Positions 1-7,788 are shown, numbered from the stretch's first letter. The stretch is 16,774 nt of DNA from Candidatus Omnitrophota bacterium (GCA_030691585.1 JAUYEC010000202.1:1-16774), one strand, 5' to 3'. Numbers and translations are program-made. The notes: generated by a model from the letters alone, not told the origin.

Positions 1-1
1 C

Positions 2-202
2 TGCGGGCTTTTAAAAAAATATAAATTTATTACGCTTCCGCCGGATGTTTATTATGTGACTACCCTGCCGGTAGTGATTGAATTATGGCCGGACATCACT
101 CTTATCGTAGCCGGGGCAATAACCATAGTCCTGTTTTCCACCTTCTATCCGGCGTATAAAGCCGCGAGCTTAAAGCCGGTTGAGGCATTAAGATATGAGT
201 AG
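2..202 (+). CDS. lolC: LolC/LolE-type lipoprotein-release permease, C-terminal end (partial)
   Basis: The window opens inside this gene; only the last 66 codons are present, in frame from base 2 to TAG at 200-202. The visible protein has a proline-rich periplasmic stretch (LPPDVYYVTTLPV), one hydrophobic segment (about residues 36-50 of the fragment) and the ending YPAYKAASLKPVEALRYE. That tail is typical of FtsX-fold permeases of the LolC/LolE family. These proteins work with LolD in the inner membrane to release lipoproteins towards the outer membrane. The adjacent lolD, 39 bp downstream, supports the call. LolC and LolE cannot be told apart from this fragment. The stop codon lies inside the first 29-bp palindrome (199-227), so the repeat forms the end of the reading frame. 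Confidence 0.85.
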   Translation, partial: CGLLKKYKFITLPPDVYYVTTLPVVIELWPDITLIVAGAITIVLFSTFYPAYKAASLKPVEALRYE

Positions 203-227
203 GGACAGGTTTAAAACCTGTCCCTAC
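199..227. repeat. 29-bp palindromic element, copy 1 (stem class A)
   Basis: Perfect 14-bp inverted repeat with left arm GTAGGGACAGGTTT and one unpaired central A. Bases 200-202 are the TAG stop of the upstream permease gene. It lies 14 bp before the lolD start. There is no following T-tract, so it does not look like a terminator. Confidence 0.95.
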
Positions 228-241
228 AATGGGATTTTTCA

Positions 242-919
242 ATGCTGACTGCCAAGAATATACACAAATCTTACGAAGACGCCAAAATGGGCCTGTCCGT
301 GTTAAAGGGCGTGGACATTGAAATTAATAAAGGCAGCTTTGTGGCATTGGTCGGGCCGTCGGGCGCGGGCAAATCCACTTTGTTGAATATTCTGGGAGGC
401 CTGGATTCTCCGAGCCAGGGGGAGGTCATTTTCAACGGCCGCTCCATCTACGGGTTAGGCGACCAGGCGCTTTCAGCGCTGCGGAACAGGAAAATAGGTT
501 TTGTTTTTCAGTTCTATCATCTCTTACCGGAATTCAATGTCCTTGAGAATGCGATGATGCCCGGTTTTATCGCCGGTGGATTAAATGCCGCCGGCCGCCT
601 GCGGCTTAGAGAAAGCGCGGTGGAACTACTCGACCAGGTGGGCCTGGCACAGAGGATGGAGCATTTTCCCGACCAGCTCTCCGGAGGGGAAAAACAGCGC
701 GCGGCGATAGTCCGGGGCCTGATCAACAAGCCGGAGCTCTTGCTTTGCGATGAGCCCACCGGTAACCTGGACTCCTTGGCTAGCGCGGACGTAATGTCGC
801 TCCTAAAAAATGTTAATTCGCGAGACCATACCGCTGTTGTCCTGGTCACGCATAACATAGAACTGGCAAAAATAGCGGATAAGGTATATCATTTAAGGGA
901 CGGAGTATTGGTAAATTGA
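242..919 (+). CDS. lolD: Lipoprotein-releasing system ATP-binding protein LolD
   Basis: A 225-residue ABC ATPase, the usual LolD length. Visible motifs are Walker A GPSGAGKS (38-45), a Q-loop in FVFQFYHLLPEFNVLEN (about 87-103), signature LSGGEKQR (146-153), Walker B LLLCDEP (166-172) with D-loop GNLD just after, and the H-loop histidine at 204 (VTHN). The FQFYHLLPEF segment and the LolC/LolE permease immediately upstream favour LolD over other MacB/FtsE-type ATPases. It should power extraction of lipoproteins from the outer leaflet of the inner membrane. The start at 242 has only a weak ribosome site and follows palindrome copy 1 closely. The residues after the signature read AAIVRGL rather than the common AIARAL. 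Confidence 0.92.
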   Translation: MLTAKNIHKSYEDAKMGLSVLKGVDIEINKGSFVALVGPSGAGKSTLLNILGGLDSPSQGEVIFNGRSIYGLGDQALSALRNRKIGFVFQFYHLLPEFNVLENAMMPGFIAGGLNAAGRLRLRESAVELLDQVGLAQRMEHFPDQLSGGEKQRAAIVRGLINKPELLLCDEPTGNLDSLASADVMSLLKNVNSRDHTAVVLVTHNIELAKIADKVYHLRDGVLVN

Positions 920-922
920 TAT

Positions 923-951
923 GTAGGGGCGGGTTTCAAACCCGCCCCTAC
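923..951. repeat. 29-bp palindromic element, copy 2 (stem class B)
   Basis: Perfect 14-bp inverted repeat with left arm GTAGGGGCGGGTTT and central C. It lies 3 bp after the lolD stop and is the first member of a pair; copy 3 begins after a 21-bp spacer that contains GAATACG (955-961). Confidence 0.95.
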
Positions 952-972
952 AGTGAATACGCGGTAGATTTT

Positions 973-1001
973 GTAGGGACAGCATATTATGCTGTCCCTA
1001 C
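973..1001. repeat. 29-bp palindromic element, copy 3 (stem class C)
   Basis: Perfect 14-bp inverted repeat with left arm GTAGGGACAGCATA and central T. It contains an ATG at 989 in frame with ilvE, which can mislead start prediction. Confidence 0.95.
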
Positions 1002-1014
1002 GGAAAATTATTTC

Positions 1015-1020
1015 GGAGGA
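1015..1020 (+). promoter_or_regulatory. Ribosome-binding site that fixes the ilvE start
   Basis: GGAGGA sits 4 nt before ATG 1025. This supports starting ilvE there and not at the in-frame ATG at 989, which lies inside palindrome copy 3. Confidence 0.8.
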
Positions 1021-1024
1021 ATAT

Positions 1025-1894
1025 ATGAAAATTTATATTGATGGTAAATTTTATGAAAAAGAGGACGCCAAGATTTCCGTGTTCGACCACGGGCTGCTTT
1101 ACGGCGACGGGGTGTTTGAAGGCATTCGTTCCTACAGCCGCCTGGTCTTTAAGTTAAAAGAGCATATTGATCGGCTCTTTGAATCCGCAAAGAGTATCAT
1201 GCTGGAGATCCCTCTGACCAAGGAGCAGTTGATCAAGGCCGTGGTCGCCACTCTCAAACAGAATAAGCTTAATGACGCTTACATCCGGCTTGTGGTTACC
1301 CGCGGGCCCGGGGACCTTGGGCTTGACCCGCGCAAATGCCTCAGGGGCGCCACGATCATCATCATCGCCGATAAGATAGCTTTGTATCCGGAAAAGTTTT
1401 ACAAAGAGGGCTTAAAGATCGTCACCGTGCCTACGGTCAGGAACCTGCCTGAGGCGCTCAACCCGCAGATAAAATCACTGAATTACCTCAATAACATCCT
1501 GGCCAAGATCGAGGCCACCAACGCCGGATGCGACGAAGCAATTATGCTGGATTCGCTGGGTTACGTCGCCGAATGCACGGGTGACAATATTTTTATCGTA
1601 AAGAAGGGCCACCTTTATACTCCGCCCCAGTGCATGGGCACATTGCGGGGTATAACACGCGACTCGGTAATGGAGATCGCGCGCTCACTGAAGATAGGCG
1701 TGCATGAGCATGTGATCACCCGGCATGAAGTCTATATCTCGGATGAATGTTTCCTCACCGGAACCGCCGCAGAGATCATCCCTGTAGTGGCAGTGGACGG
1801 CCGCGTGATCGGCCTCGGCAAGCCCGGAAAAGTAACGCTTGGCCTGAAGAACAAATTCAGGGAATTGACGAAGAAAGAGGGAGTGAGGTATTAA
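1025..1894 (+). CDS. ilvE: Class IV aminotransferase, probably branched-chain amino acid aminotransferase
   Basis: A 289-residue fold-type IV PLP enzyme that should exchange the amino group between branched-chain amino acids and 2-oxoglutarate in the cytoplasm. Supporting motifs are the N-terminal DHGLLYGDGVFEGIRSY (21-37), R88 in IRLVVTRG, the PLP-binding lysine K150 in NPQIKSLNYLNN, the VAECTGDNIF cofactor-phosphate region (181-190) and LTGTAAEIIPV near 244-254. Length and motifs match IlvE, although D-amino-acid aminotransferase and aminodeoxychorismate lyase share the fold and cannot be fully excluded. The start at 1025 follows a strong GGAGGA; residues encoded from the upstream ATG 989 would be translated repeat sequence and are not expected to be real. 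Palindromes separate the gene from both neighbours. Confidence 0.87.
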   Translation: MKIYIDGKFYEKEDAKISVFDHGLLYGDGVFEGIRSYSRLVFKLKEHIDRLFESAKSIMLEIPLTKEQLIKAVVATLKQNKLNDAYIRLVVTRGPGDLGLDPRKCLRGATIIIIADKIALYPEKFYKEGLKIVTVPTVRNLPEALNPQIKSLNYLNNILAKIEATNAGCDEAIMLDSLGYVAECTGDNIFIVKKGHLYTPPQCMGTLRGITRDSVMEIARSLKIGVHEHVITRHEVYISDECFLTGTAAEIIPVVAVDGRVIGLGKPGKVTLGLKNKFRELTKKEGVRY

Positions 1895-1914
1895 ATCCGA
1901 AACATATACATGAT

Positions 1915-1943
1915 GTAGGGACAGGTTTAAAACCTGTCCCTAC
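1915..1943. repeat. 29-bp palindromic element, copy 4 (stem class A)
   Basis: Perfect 14-bp inverted repeat with the class A arm GTAGGGACAGGTTT and central A, identical to copy 1. It is the first member of a pair; the 18-bp spacer to copy 5 contains GAATACG (1946-1952), as in the copy 2/3 pair. Confidence 0.95.
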
Positions 1944-1961
1944 AGGAATACGTCATTGTTT

Positions 1962-1990
1962 GTAGGGACAGCATAATATGCTGTCCCTAC
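1962..1990. repeat. 29-bp palindromic element, copy 5 (stem class C)
   Basis: Perfect 14-bp inverted repeat with the class C arm and central A. An internal ATG at 1978 is in frame with mcsA. It is followed directly by ACAAGGAGAA, which carries the mcsA ribosome site; the same ten bases follow copy 12 upstream of cysE. Confidence 0.95.
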
Positions 1991-1992
1991 AC

Positions 1993-1999
1993 AAGGAGA
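1993..1999 (+). promoter_or_regulatory. Ribosome-binding site that fixes the mcsA start
   Basis: AAGGAGA lies 5 nt upstream of ATG 2005 and begins 3 bp after palindrome copy 5. It favours 2005 over the in-frame ATG at 1978 inside the repeat. Confidence 0.8.
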
Positions 2000-2004
2000 A
2001 CACT

Positions 2005-2541
2005 ATGTTATGCGATAATTGCGGTAAAAATCCGGCGACCGTGCATCTGACCGAGATCGTAGACGAGCAGATGACTGAGCTGCATCTTTGCGAAGAGTGC
2101 GCGCGCCAGAAAAGCGCGCAGATGGAACAGCAATTCGGCTTAAGTGACCTTTTGGCAGGCATGGCCGAGTTCAACAAACCGCCCAGCTCAAAAGAGGCGG
2201 GCGAATCCGTTGACCTCAAATGCCCCAGCTGCGGCCAGACTTACACGGATTTTAAAAAAATAGGCCGGCTTGGCTGCGGCGAGTGCTATACCGCTTTTAA
2301 GAAATACCTCGGGCCGTTATTGAGAAGGATCCACGGCTCGGGCCAGCATTTCGGCAAATCGCCGCTAAAGCTTACCAAAACGCTGAAGAAGAAAATAGAC
2401 CTGCAGGACCTGCGCAACCGCCTGCAGAAAGCAATAGCCACGGAAGCCTTTGAGGAAGCGGCAAAACTGCGCGACCAGATCAAGGAAACAGAAAATAAGA
2501 TGGCGCAGGAAGATGCGGCCTCCAAGGAGGATAAAAAATGA
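2005..2541 (+). CDS. mcsA: Zinc-finger UVR-domain protein McsA, activator of arginine kinase McsB
   Basis: A 178-residue protein with the two-zinc-site layout of McsA. The first CxxC pair is CDNC (residues 3-6) and is completed by CEEC about 26 residues later. A second set follows, CPSC and CGEC, about 70-95. A C-terminal UVR motif comes next (LRNRLQKAIATEAFEEAAKL, about 136-155), with LRDQ following directly. In Firmicutes McsA binds and stimulates McsB, and the UVR motif contacts ClpC. Its stop overlaps the mcsB start (ATGA at 2538-2541), so the two are translationally coupled, and clpC follows mcsB. This context makes the call firm although McsA-like zinc-finger/UVR proteins also occur alone. 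The start is set by AAGGAGA. Confidence 0.9.
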   Translation: MLCDNCGKNPATVHLTEIVDEQMTELHLCEECARQKSAQMEQQFGLSDLLAGMAEFNKPPSSKEAGESVDLKCPSCGQTYTDFKKIGRLGCGECYTAFKKYLGPLLRRIHGSGQHFGKSPLKLTKTLKKKIDLQDLRNRLQKAIATEAFEEAAKLRDQIKETENKMAQEDAASKEDKK

Positions 2542-3590
2542 AATTAGACGACCTCTTGAAACATACCAGCGAATGGCTCAAGGATACCGGCCCGAATTCT
2601 GATATCGTGATTTCAAGCCGTATCCGGCTGGCCCGCAATCTTGATAAGGCCGCTTTTCCCCATTGGGCAAATAAAGCCAGGGGTGAAGAGACTCTGAATA
2701 TGATCACGGAGGCACTCTCCGCTTCGGATTATCTGAATAAGGCCACGGTTTTTAAGCTTGCGGAATTAGACAGCGTGGATAGGCAGTTTCTGGTGGAGCG
2801 GCATCTTATGTCCATGGAGCATGCCCAGCGCACCAACCATAAGGCAGTGGTAATTGACGATGACGAAATCGTCTCCGTTATGATCAATGAAGAGGACCAC
2901 ATCCGTATGCAGGTGATGCAGTCGGGGTGCAATCTTCTTGAGGCCTGGAATATTATCAACAAGCTGGACGATTCCATAGCCGGCAAGTTGAATTTTGCGT
3001 TCCTGCCGGATTGGGGGTACCTGACCGCTTGCCCTACCAACACAGGCACCGGCATGCGCGGCTCGGTGATGTTACATTTACCGGCACTTGTGATGACGCG
3101 CCAGATCGAGCGGGTGCTGGCGGCGATCGCCAAATTGAGTTTTACCACGCGCGGCCTCTACGGCGAAGGCACGCAGGCAATGGGGAATTTTTTCCAGATC
3201 TCCAACCAGGTTTCGCTTGGGCACAGCGAAGAAGAGATCATCGAGAACATCAACAACCTGATCCGCCAGATCGTCGAGCAGGAAGCTCAGGCGCGCACGC
3301 TCATGGTACAGAAAAACAAGCCGCTGGTGGAAGACCGGGTCAGCCGCAGCCTGGGCGTATTAAAGAACGCGCGGATCATCTCCAGCCAAGAGACCATTGA
3401 ATTACTTTCTATGGTCAGGTTAGGTTGCGACCTGGGTATAATCAAAGACATTGACCGCCGTTCGATCAACGAGCTTTTTATTACCACTCAGCCGGCGCAT
3501 CTGCAGAAGATCGAAGCTAAGAAATTGAGTTCTCCGGAGCGCGACCTTAAGCGCGCGGAACTGATCAGGAGCAAATTGAGCCTGAATTAA
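2538..3590 (+). CDS. mcsB: Protein-arginine kinase McsB
   Basis: A 350-residue phosphagen-kinase-like protein. McsB phosphorylates arginines on unfolded or regulatory proteins, marking them for ClpC-ClpP. Visible features are the nucleotide-binding opening VISSRIRLARNL (about 25-36), NEEDHIRMQVMQSG with its conserved acidic pair (about 116-129), CPTNTGTGMRGSV with the conserved cysteine (about 164-176), and TTRGLYGEGTQAMGNFFQIS (about 202-221) containing the catalytic-region glutamate. Near the end, RDLKRA (335-340) matches the RDxxRA phosphoarginine-sensing motif known in McsB. That motif separates it from eukaryote-type arginine or creatine kinases. It starts within the mcsA stop codon behind a strong AAGGAGG (2524-2530). 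No ctsR repressor gene precedes the pair here; ilvE does. Confidence 0.93.
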   Translation: MKLDDLLKHTSEWLKDTGPNSDIVISSRIRLARNLDKAAFPHWANKARGEETLNMITEALSASDYLNKATVFKLAELDSVDRQFLVERHLMSMEHAQRTNHKAVVIDDDEIVSVMINEEDHIRMQVMQSGCNLLEAWNIINKLDDSIAGKLNFAFLPDWGYLTACPTNTGTGMRGSVMLHLPALVMTRQIERVLAAIAKLSFTTRGLYGEGTQAMGNFFQISNQVSLGHSEEEIIENINNLIRQIVEQEAQARTLMVQKNKPLVEDRVSRSLGVLKNARIISSQETIELLSMVRLGCDLGIIKDIDRRSINELFITTQPAHLQKIEAKKLSSPERDLKRAELIRSKLSLN

Positions 3591-3599
3591 AATAACAAC

Positions 3600-3628
3600 G
3601 TAGGGGCGGGTTTGAAACCCGCCCCTAC
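3600..3628. repeat. 29-bp palindromic element, copy 6 (stem class B)
   Basis: Perfect 14-bp inverted repeat with arm GTAGGGGCGGGTTT and central G, so it is the opposite orientation to copies 2 and 7. It is a single copy 9 bp after the mcsB stop. Confidence 0.95.
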
Positions 3629-3665
3629 AGGAACAAAAAGTCCATATATAATTTAGGGAGGAGTC

Positions 3666-6095
3666 ATGTTCAACAGGTTTACTGAAAGAGCAAGAAAAGT
3701 CATCATTTTAGCTAAAGAAGAAGCAAGGCGGTTTAACCACGACTACATCGGCACCGAACATATTCTGCTTGGCCTTGTGCGCGAGGGTGAGGGTGTGGCC
3801 GCTACCGTCCTGCAAAAAATGGGCGTGTCCCTGGAAAATATCCGTATTGAAGTGGAAAAACTGGTGCAGCCGGGGCCGACCACGCAGATCATCGGCGATA
3901 TACCTTTTACCCCGCGCGCCAAAAAAGCGCTGGAGCTTTCCGCCGAAGAAGCGCGGTCGCTCGGCCACAATTACATCGGCACCGAACATCTTTTGCTTGG
4001 TCTTATCCGTGAAGGCGAAGGAATTGCCTCGCAAGTCTTATTGAACCTGGGCCTGGATTTGAATACGGTCAGGAATGAAGTAATGGAAATACTGGGATCG
4101 GCGCTGCCCGGAGGCATGGGTGCGGCAGGCCCCGCCGGACAGCAGGCAAAAAGCAAGACTCCGGCCTTAGACGCCTTTGGCCGCGACCTGACTACTTTGG
4201 CCAGAGAGAATAAGCTTGATCCGGTTATAGGCCGGCATACGGAAATAGAAAGAGTGATCCAGATCTTGAGCCGCCGCACAAAGAACAATCCTGTGCTCTT
4301 AGGCGAGGCAGGTGTGGGCAAGACCGCGATAGTCGAGGGCCTGGCTCAGGCGATTGTGGCCGGCAACGTGCCGGAAGTATTGCGCGGCAAACGCATGGTT
4401 GTCCTGGACCTGGCATTAATGGTTGCCGGAACAAAATACCGCGGCCAGTTTGAGGAACGCATCAAGGCGGTAATGGAAGAAATAAAACGCTCGCAGGATG
4501 TGATCATATTTATTGACGAACTGCATACTCTGGTCGGTGCGGGGGCTGCGGAAGGTGCAATTGACGCGTCAAATATCCTAAAGCCCGCGTTATCGCGCGG
4601 CGAGATGCAGTGTATTGGTGCCACTACCATGGATGAGTACCGCAAATATATAGAGAAGGACGCGGCCCTGGAACGGCGGTTTCAGACCATTATGGTCGAG
4701 CCGCCCAGCGTTGAGCAGACCGTAGAGATATTAAAGGGCCTGCGCGACAGATACGAGGCGCATCACCGCGTCAGTTTCCGCGACGACGCCCTGGAAGCCG
4801 CGGTAAAATTATCCGATCGTTACATCTCGGGCCGGTTCCAGCCGGATAAAGCTATTGATCTTATTGATGAAACCGGCTCGCGCGCGCGCCTGAACGTTCT
4901 TATCGTGCCGCCGGAAATTAAGAAGATAGAAGAGAAGGTGGAATCATTAAGGAAGGAAAAGGAATCTTTTATCAAGAGCCAGGATTTTGAAAAAGCGGCG
5001 TCCCTGCGCGACCAGGAAAGGGCGGCCCGCCAGGAACTGGAGAAATTGAACCACGAATGGGCGCAGGCAAAAGACAAGATGCGGCCGGAAGTGACCGCCG
5101 AAGACATCGCCAAGATCGTCTCCCAGTGGACGGGCATTCCGCTATTCCGCATGGAAGAAAAAGAAGGCGAGAAGCTCCTCAAGATAGAAGATGAACTGCA
5201 TAAGCGCGTGATCGGCCAGAATGAGGCGATCGAGGCCATCGCGCATGCTGTGCGGCGTTCGCGGGCAGGCATCAAGGATCCCAAGAAGCCGATCGGCTCG
5301 TTTATCTTTTTGGGCCCGACCGGTGTCGGCAAGACGCTTCTTGCCAGGGCGCTGGCGGAATTCATGTTCGGCGACGAAGAAGCCCTGGTCCAGCTGGATA
5401 TGTCGGAGTATATGGAAAAATTCAATGTCTCGCGCCTGATCGGGGCACCTCCGGGATACGTGGGTTATGAGGAGGGCGGACAGCTTACCGAGAAGGTCCG
5501 GCGCCGCCCCTATTCGGTCATCCTGCTCGATGAGATTGAAAAAGCGCATCCCGATGTCTTCAATCTGCTTTTGCAGGTCTTTGAAGAAGGCCGGCTCACC
5601 GATAGTTTCGGCAGGAAAGTGGATTTCAGGAACACGGTAATAATTATGACCTCCAACGTCGGCGCTGAGCTGCTGCGCAAGACCGGATCGCTGGGTTTTA
5701 AGACCCAGAAAGAAGAGGTCACTTACCAGGATATGAAAGATAAACTGCTTGAAGAGGTAAAACATACCTTTAAGCCGGAGTTCCTCAACCGTATTGACGA
5801 CATCATCGTCTTCAGGCAGCTGGTCAAAGAGGATCTCTATCGTATTATAGACATTGAGATCGGCTACGTCATCGAACGGCTCAAGGATAAAAACATCGCT
5901 TTGGAAGTTAATACTGAGGCCAAGGAGTTCCTGATTGAAAAAGGCTTTGATCCGGTTTTTGGCGCGAGGCCCTTAAAAAGGACCATCCAGAGATTCCTGG
6001 AAGATCCATTGGCATCGGAAATAATTTCCAAAAAGTTCAAGGACGGTTCTATTGTCAAGGTGACGCGCAAAAATCAGGAGTTGATTTTTGAATAA
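3666..6095 (+). CDS. clpC: ATP-dependent Clp protease ATP-binding subunit ClpC
   Basis: An 809-residue AAA+ unfoldase of normal ClpC length. It has a double Clp N-domain (about 1-145, with the repeat DYIGTEHILLGL / NYIGTEHLLLGL), D1 ATPase with Walker A GEAGVGKT (213-220) and Walker B VIIFIDE (279-285), a middle domain with a UVR motif (about 425-460, SQDFEKAASLRDQ), and D2 with Walker A GPTGVGKT (550-557) and Walker B VILLDE (618-623). Sensor region FLNRIDDIIVF is near 706-716. LGF (676-678) fits the ClpP-docking loop. The M-domain length and UVR motif point to ClpC, not ClpA or ClpB. It should unfold McsB-marked substrates for ClpP; no clpP gene is visible here. A strong AGGGAGGAG precedes the start, and the stop overlaps the mlaE start. 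Confidence 0.96.
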   Translation: MFNRFTERARKVIILAKEEARRFNHDYIGTEHILLGLVREGEGVAATVLQKMGVSLENIRIEVEKLVQPGPTTQIIGDIPFTPRAKKALELSAEEARSLGHNYIGTEHLLLGLIREGEGIASQVLLNLGLDLNTVRNEVMEILGSALPGGMGAAGPAGQQAKSKTPALDAFGRDLTTLARENKLDPVIGRHTEIERVIQILSRRTKNNPVLLGEAGVGKTAIVEGLAQAIVAGNVPEVLRGKRMVVLDLALMVAGTKYRGQFEERIKAVMEEIKRSQDVIIFIDELHTLVGAGAAEGAIDASNILKPALSRGEMQCIGATTMDEYRKYIEKDAALERRFQTIMVEPPSVEQTVEILKGLRDRYEAHHRVSFRDDALEAAVKLSDRYISGRFQPDKAIDLIDETGSRARLNVLIVPPEIKKIEEKVESLRKEKESFIKSQDFEKAASLRDQERAARQELEKLNHEWAQAKDKMRPEVTAEDIAKIVSQWTGIPLFRMEEKEGEKLLKIEDELHKRVIGQNEAIEAIAHAVRRSRAGIKDPKKPIGSFIFLGPTGVGKTLLARALAEFMFGDEEALVQLDMSEYMEKFNVSRLIGAPPGYVGYEEGGQLTEKVRRRPYSVILLDEIEKAHPDVFNLLLQVFEEGRLTDSFGRKVDFRNTVIIMTSNVGAELLRKTGSLGFKTQKEEVTYQDMKDKLLEEVKHTFKPEFLNRIDDIIVFRQLVKEDLYRIIDIEIGYVIERLKDKNIALEVNTEAKEFLIEKGFDPVFGARPLKRTIQRFLEDPLASEIISKKFKDGSIVKVTRKNQELIFE
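6076..6080 (+). promoter_or_regulatory. Ribosome-binding site supporting a TTG start for mlaE
   Basis: AGGAG inside the end of clpC lies 7 nt before TTG 6088. The next in-frame ATG, at 6163, would remove the N-terminal helix normal for MlaE. Confidence 0.65.
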
Positions 6096-6900
6096 TTCGT
6101 GGGTACAGCATATTATATTCAGAAATTCTTTTATAGCGCTCGGCCGCCGGGTTGTTACGTTTATGTATTATACCGGAGGCTTGAGCCTGCTTACTGCTCA
6201 GACGGTTCACCAGTCGTTTGTCCCGCCTTTTAAGAGGGTCCGCCTTTTTCAGGAGATCAAAAAGGCCGGTTACGACAGCCTGCCTATTGTTTCGCTGGTG
6301 TCGCTGTTCATCGGTTTTATTTTCGCTTTGCAGACCGCGTATTTTATGCAGCGTATCGGCTCCGAGCTCTATATCGCCAGTTTAGTCGCCCTGGCATTGG
6401 TCAGGGAACTCGGGCCGGTGATCACAGCGCTTGTTGTCGCAGGGCGCGTAGGTGCGGCCATCACCGCCGAGATCGGCACAATGCAGGTGACCGAGCAGGT
6501 GGATGCCCTGGAAACGCTGGCCACTAACCCCATAAAATACCTGGTTGTGCCGCGATTCCTGGCCATGTGCATTGTGCTTCCTATTTTGACGCTGTTTGCC
6601 GACTTAGTCGGCATATTGGGCAGTTATATAATCTGCGTGTACAGGCTGGGTATTTCTTCGGGGCTGTACCTGCGCGTTACATCTGACGCCCTGCTCTACA
6701 AGGACATTTTTACCGGCACTTTTAAGACCATATTTTTCGGCATGATCATCGCTCTGGTCAGCTGTTACGAGGGCTTCAACGTCGAGGGCGGCGCTGAAGG
6801 CGTGGGCCAGGCAACGATGCGATCGGTGGTTAAGACATTTATCATGATCATCGCCGCGGACTGTTTCTTTACGGCGCTGTTTTATTTTATTTTCCCGTAA
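6088..6900 (+). CDS. mlaE: MlaE-family ABC transporter permease
   Basis: A 270-residue integral membrane protein of the MlaE/YrbE family, the usual length. The family hallmark runs through about 105-160: RELGPVITALVVAGRVGAAI, then AEIGTMQVTEQVDALETLA, then the NPIKYLVVPRFLA stretch. Hydrophobic segments lie near 64-88, 95-120, 152-185, 205-225 and 248-269. It should form the inner-membrane channel of an MlaFED-type complex moving phospholipids between the inner and outer membranes. The start is TTG, overlapping the clpC stop by 8 bp, supported by AGGAG and by the amphipathic N-terminus expected in the family. mlaF and mlaD follow. No MlaA, MlaB or MlaC gene is seen in the window. Confidence 0.9.
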   Translation: MNNSWVQHIIFRNSFIALGRRVVTFMYYTGGLSLLTAQTVHQSFVPPFKRVRLFQEIKKAGYDSLPIVSLVSLFIGFIFALQTAYFMQRIGSELYIASLVALALVRELGPVITALVVAGRVGAAITAEIGTMQVTEQVDALETLATNPIKYLVVPRFLAMCIVLPILTLFADLVGILGSYIICVYRLGISSGLYLRVTSDALLYKDIFTGTFKTIFFGMIIALVSCYEGFNVEGGAEGVGQATMRSVVKTFIMIIAADCFFTALFYFIFP

Positions 6901-6937
6901 TCTGCGGGGAACATTTTAATTTTTTCGCCCGTTTTAC

Positions 6938-6966
6938 GTAGGGGCGGGTTTCAAACCCGCCCCTAC
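6938..6966. repeat. 29-bp palindromic element, copy 7 (stem class B)
   Basis: Perfect 14-bp inverted repeat with class B arms and central C, identical to copy 2. It is a single copy between mlaE and mlaF. Confidence 0.95.
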
Positions 6967-6990
6967 AGGGGCAGTAATAATCATATCATC

Positions 6991-7755
6991 ATGCGCATAG
7001 AGATAAAAAAACTGGTTAAGTCTTTCGGAGAGCACAAGGTGCTTAACGGCCTGGATCTGACCTTAGAGCACGGACTGACCTGTGTGATCATCGGCCGTTC
7101 AGGCTGCGGCAAGAGCGTTTTGTTAAAACATATCGTCGGCATCCTCAGGCCGGAATCCGGGCGTGTCATAGTCGACAACAAGGATGTTGCCAAGCTTAGT
7201 GTTTCAGGGCTTGATACCTTACGCCTGCGTATCGGCATGGTCTTTCAGGGAGGCGCACTCTTTGATTCGCTGACCGTCGGTGAAAACGTAGGCTTCGGCC
7301 TCATTGAACACCAGCATCTTGAGCGCAAGGAATTAATGGAGCGCATTGAGGATTCGCTGGATATGGTGGGCCTGGGCGGCATCCAGAACTTGATGCCTTC
7401 TGAGTTAAGCGGCGGCATGAAAAAGCGCGTCTCACTTGCCCGCGCCCTCTGCATTAAGCCTGAGCTGATCCTCTACGATGAGCCCACAACCGGCGTTGAC
7501 CCGATCACCGCCGACAGCATAAACGACCTTATAATTGATCTGCACGATAAATTAAAGGTTACTTCTATTGTCGTGACACACGACATGAAGAGCGCCTATA
7601 AAGTGGCTGACCGTATTGCCATGCTTTACCAGGGCAAGATCATCGCCGAAGGCACCAGTAAAGAGATCAAGTCTTCGCAGCATCCTGTGGTCCATCAGTT
7701 TGTCAACGGCCTGGCAAATGGCCCGATCACGGAATCGGTAGAGGCGTTTAAATAA
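6991..7755 (+). CDS. mlaF: Mla-type phospholipid transport ATP-binding protein
   Basis: A 254-residue ABC ATPase placed between the MlaE permease and the MlaD MCE protein. Motifs are Walker A GRSGCGKS (35-42), FQGGALFDSLTVGENV (about 85-100, typical of MlaF), signature LSGGMKKR (139-146), Walker B LILYDEPTTG (159-168), D-loop VDP and H-loop H197. The GGAL..S.TV stretch and the GGMKKR signature are characteristic of the MlaF/Ttg2A group and separate it from LolD-like ATPases. The C-terminal tail (HPVVHQFVNGLANGPI) resembles the MlaF extension involved in dimer contacts. The ribosome site before ATG 6991 is weak. Palindromes flank it on both sides, even though it must be expressed together with its partners. 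Confidence 0.92.
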   Translation: MRIEIKKLVKSFGEHKVLNGLDLTLEHGLTCVIIGRSGCGKSVLLKHIVGILRPESGRVIVDNKDVAKLSVSGLDTLRLRIGMVFQGGALFDSLTVGENVGFGLIEHQHLERKELMERIEDSLDMVGLGGIQNLMPSELSGGMKKRVSLARALCIKPELILYDEPTTGVDPITADSINDLIIDLHDKLKVTSIVVTHDMKSAYKVADRIAMLYQGKIIAEGTSKEIKSSQHPVVHQFVNGLANGPITESVEAFK

Positions 7756-7759
7756 TATT

Positions 7760-7788
7760 GTAGGGACAGGTTTGAAACCTGTCCCTAC
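7760..7788. repeat. 29-bp palindromic element, copy 8 (stem class A)
   Basis: Perfect 14-bp inverted repeat with class A arms and central G. It is a single copy 4 bp after the mlaF stop. Confidence 0.95.

Noticed and set aside
199..227. Palindromes as intrinsic terminators
   Set aside because: The stems are strong, but no T-tract follows this copy or the others, and several copies sit inside operons whose genes should be co-transcribed.
923..1001. Two 29-bp repeats with a 21-bp spacer, recalling a CRISPR repeat-spacer unit
   Set aside because: Never more than two copies in a row, stems of different classes, spacers of only 18-22 bp that share motifs, and no cas genes. This is not a CRISPR array.
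3647..3652. TATAAT upstream of clpC as a -10 box
   Set aside because: It lies only a few bases before the ribosome site and no TTGACA-like -35 is seen at the right distance, so a promoter call is not supported.
2729..5765. Long open frames on the minus strand opposite mcsB and clpC
   Set aside because: They mirror well-conserved plus-strand genes, lack ribosome sites and show no recognisable domains; they are coding shadows.
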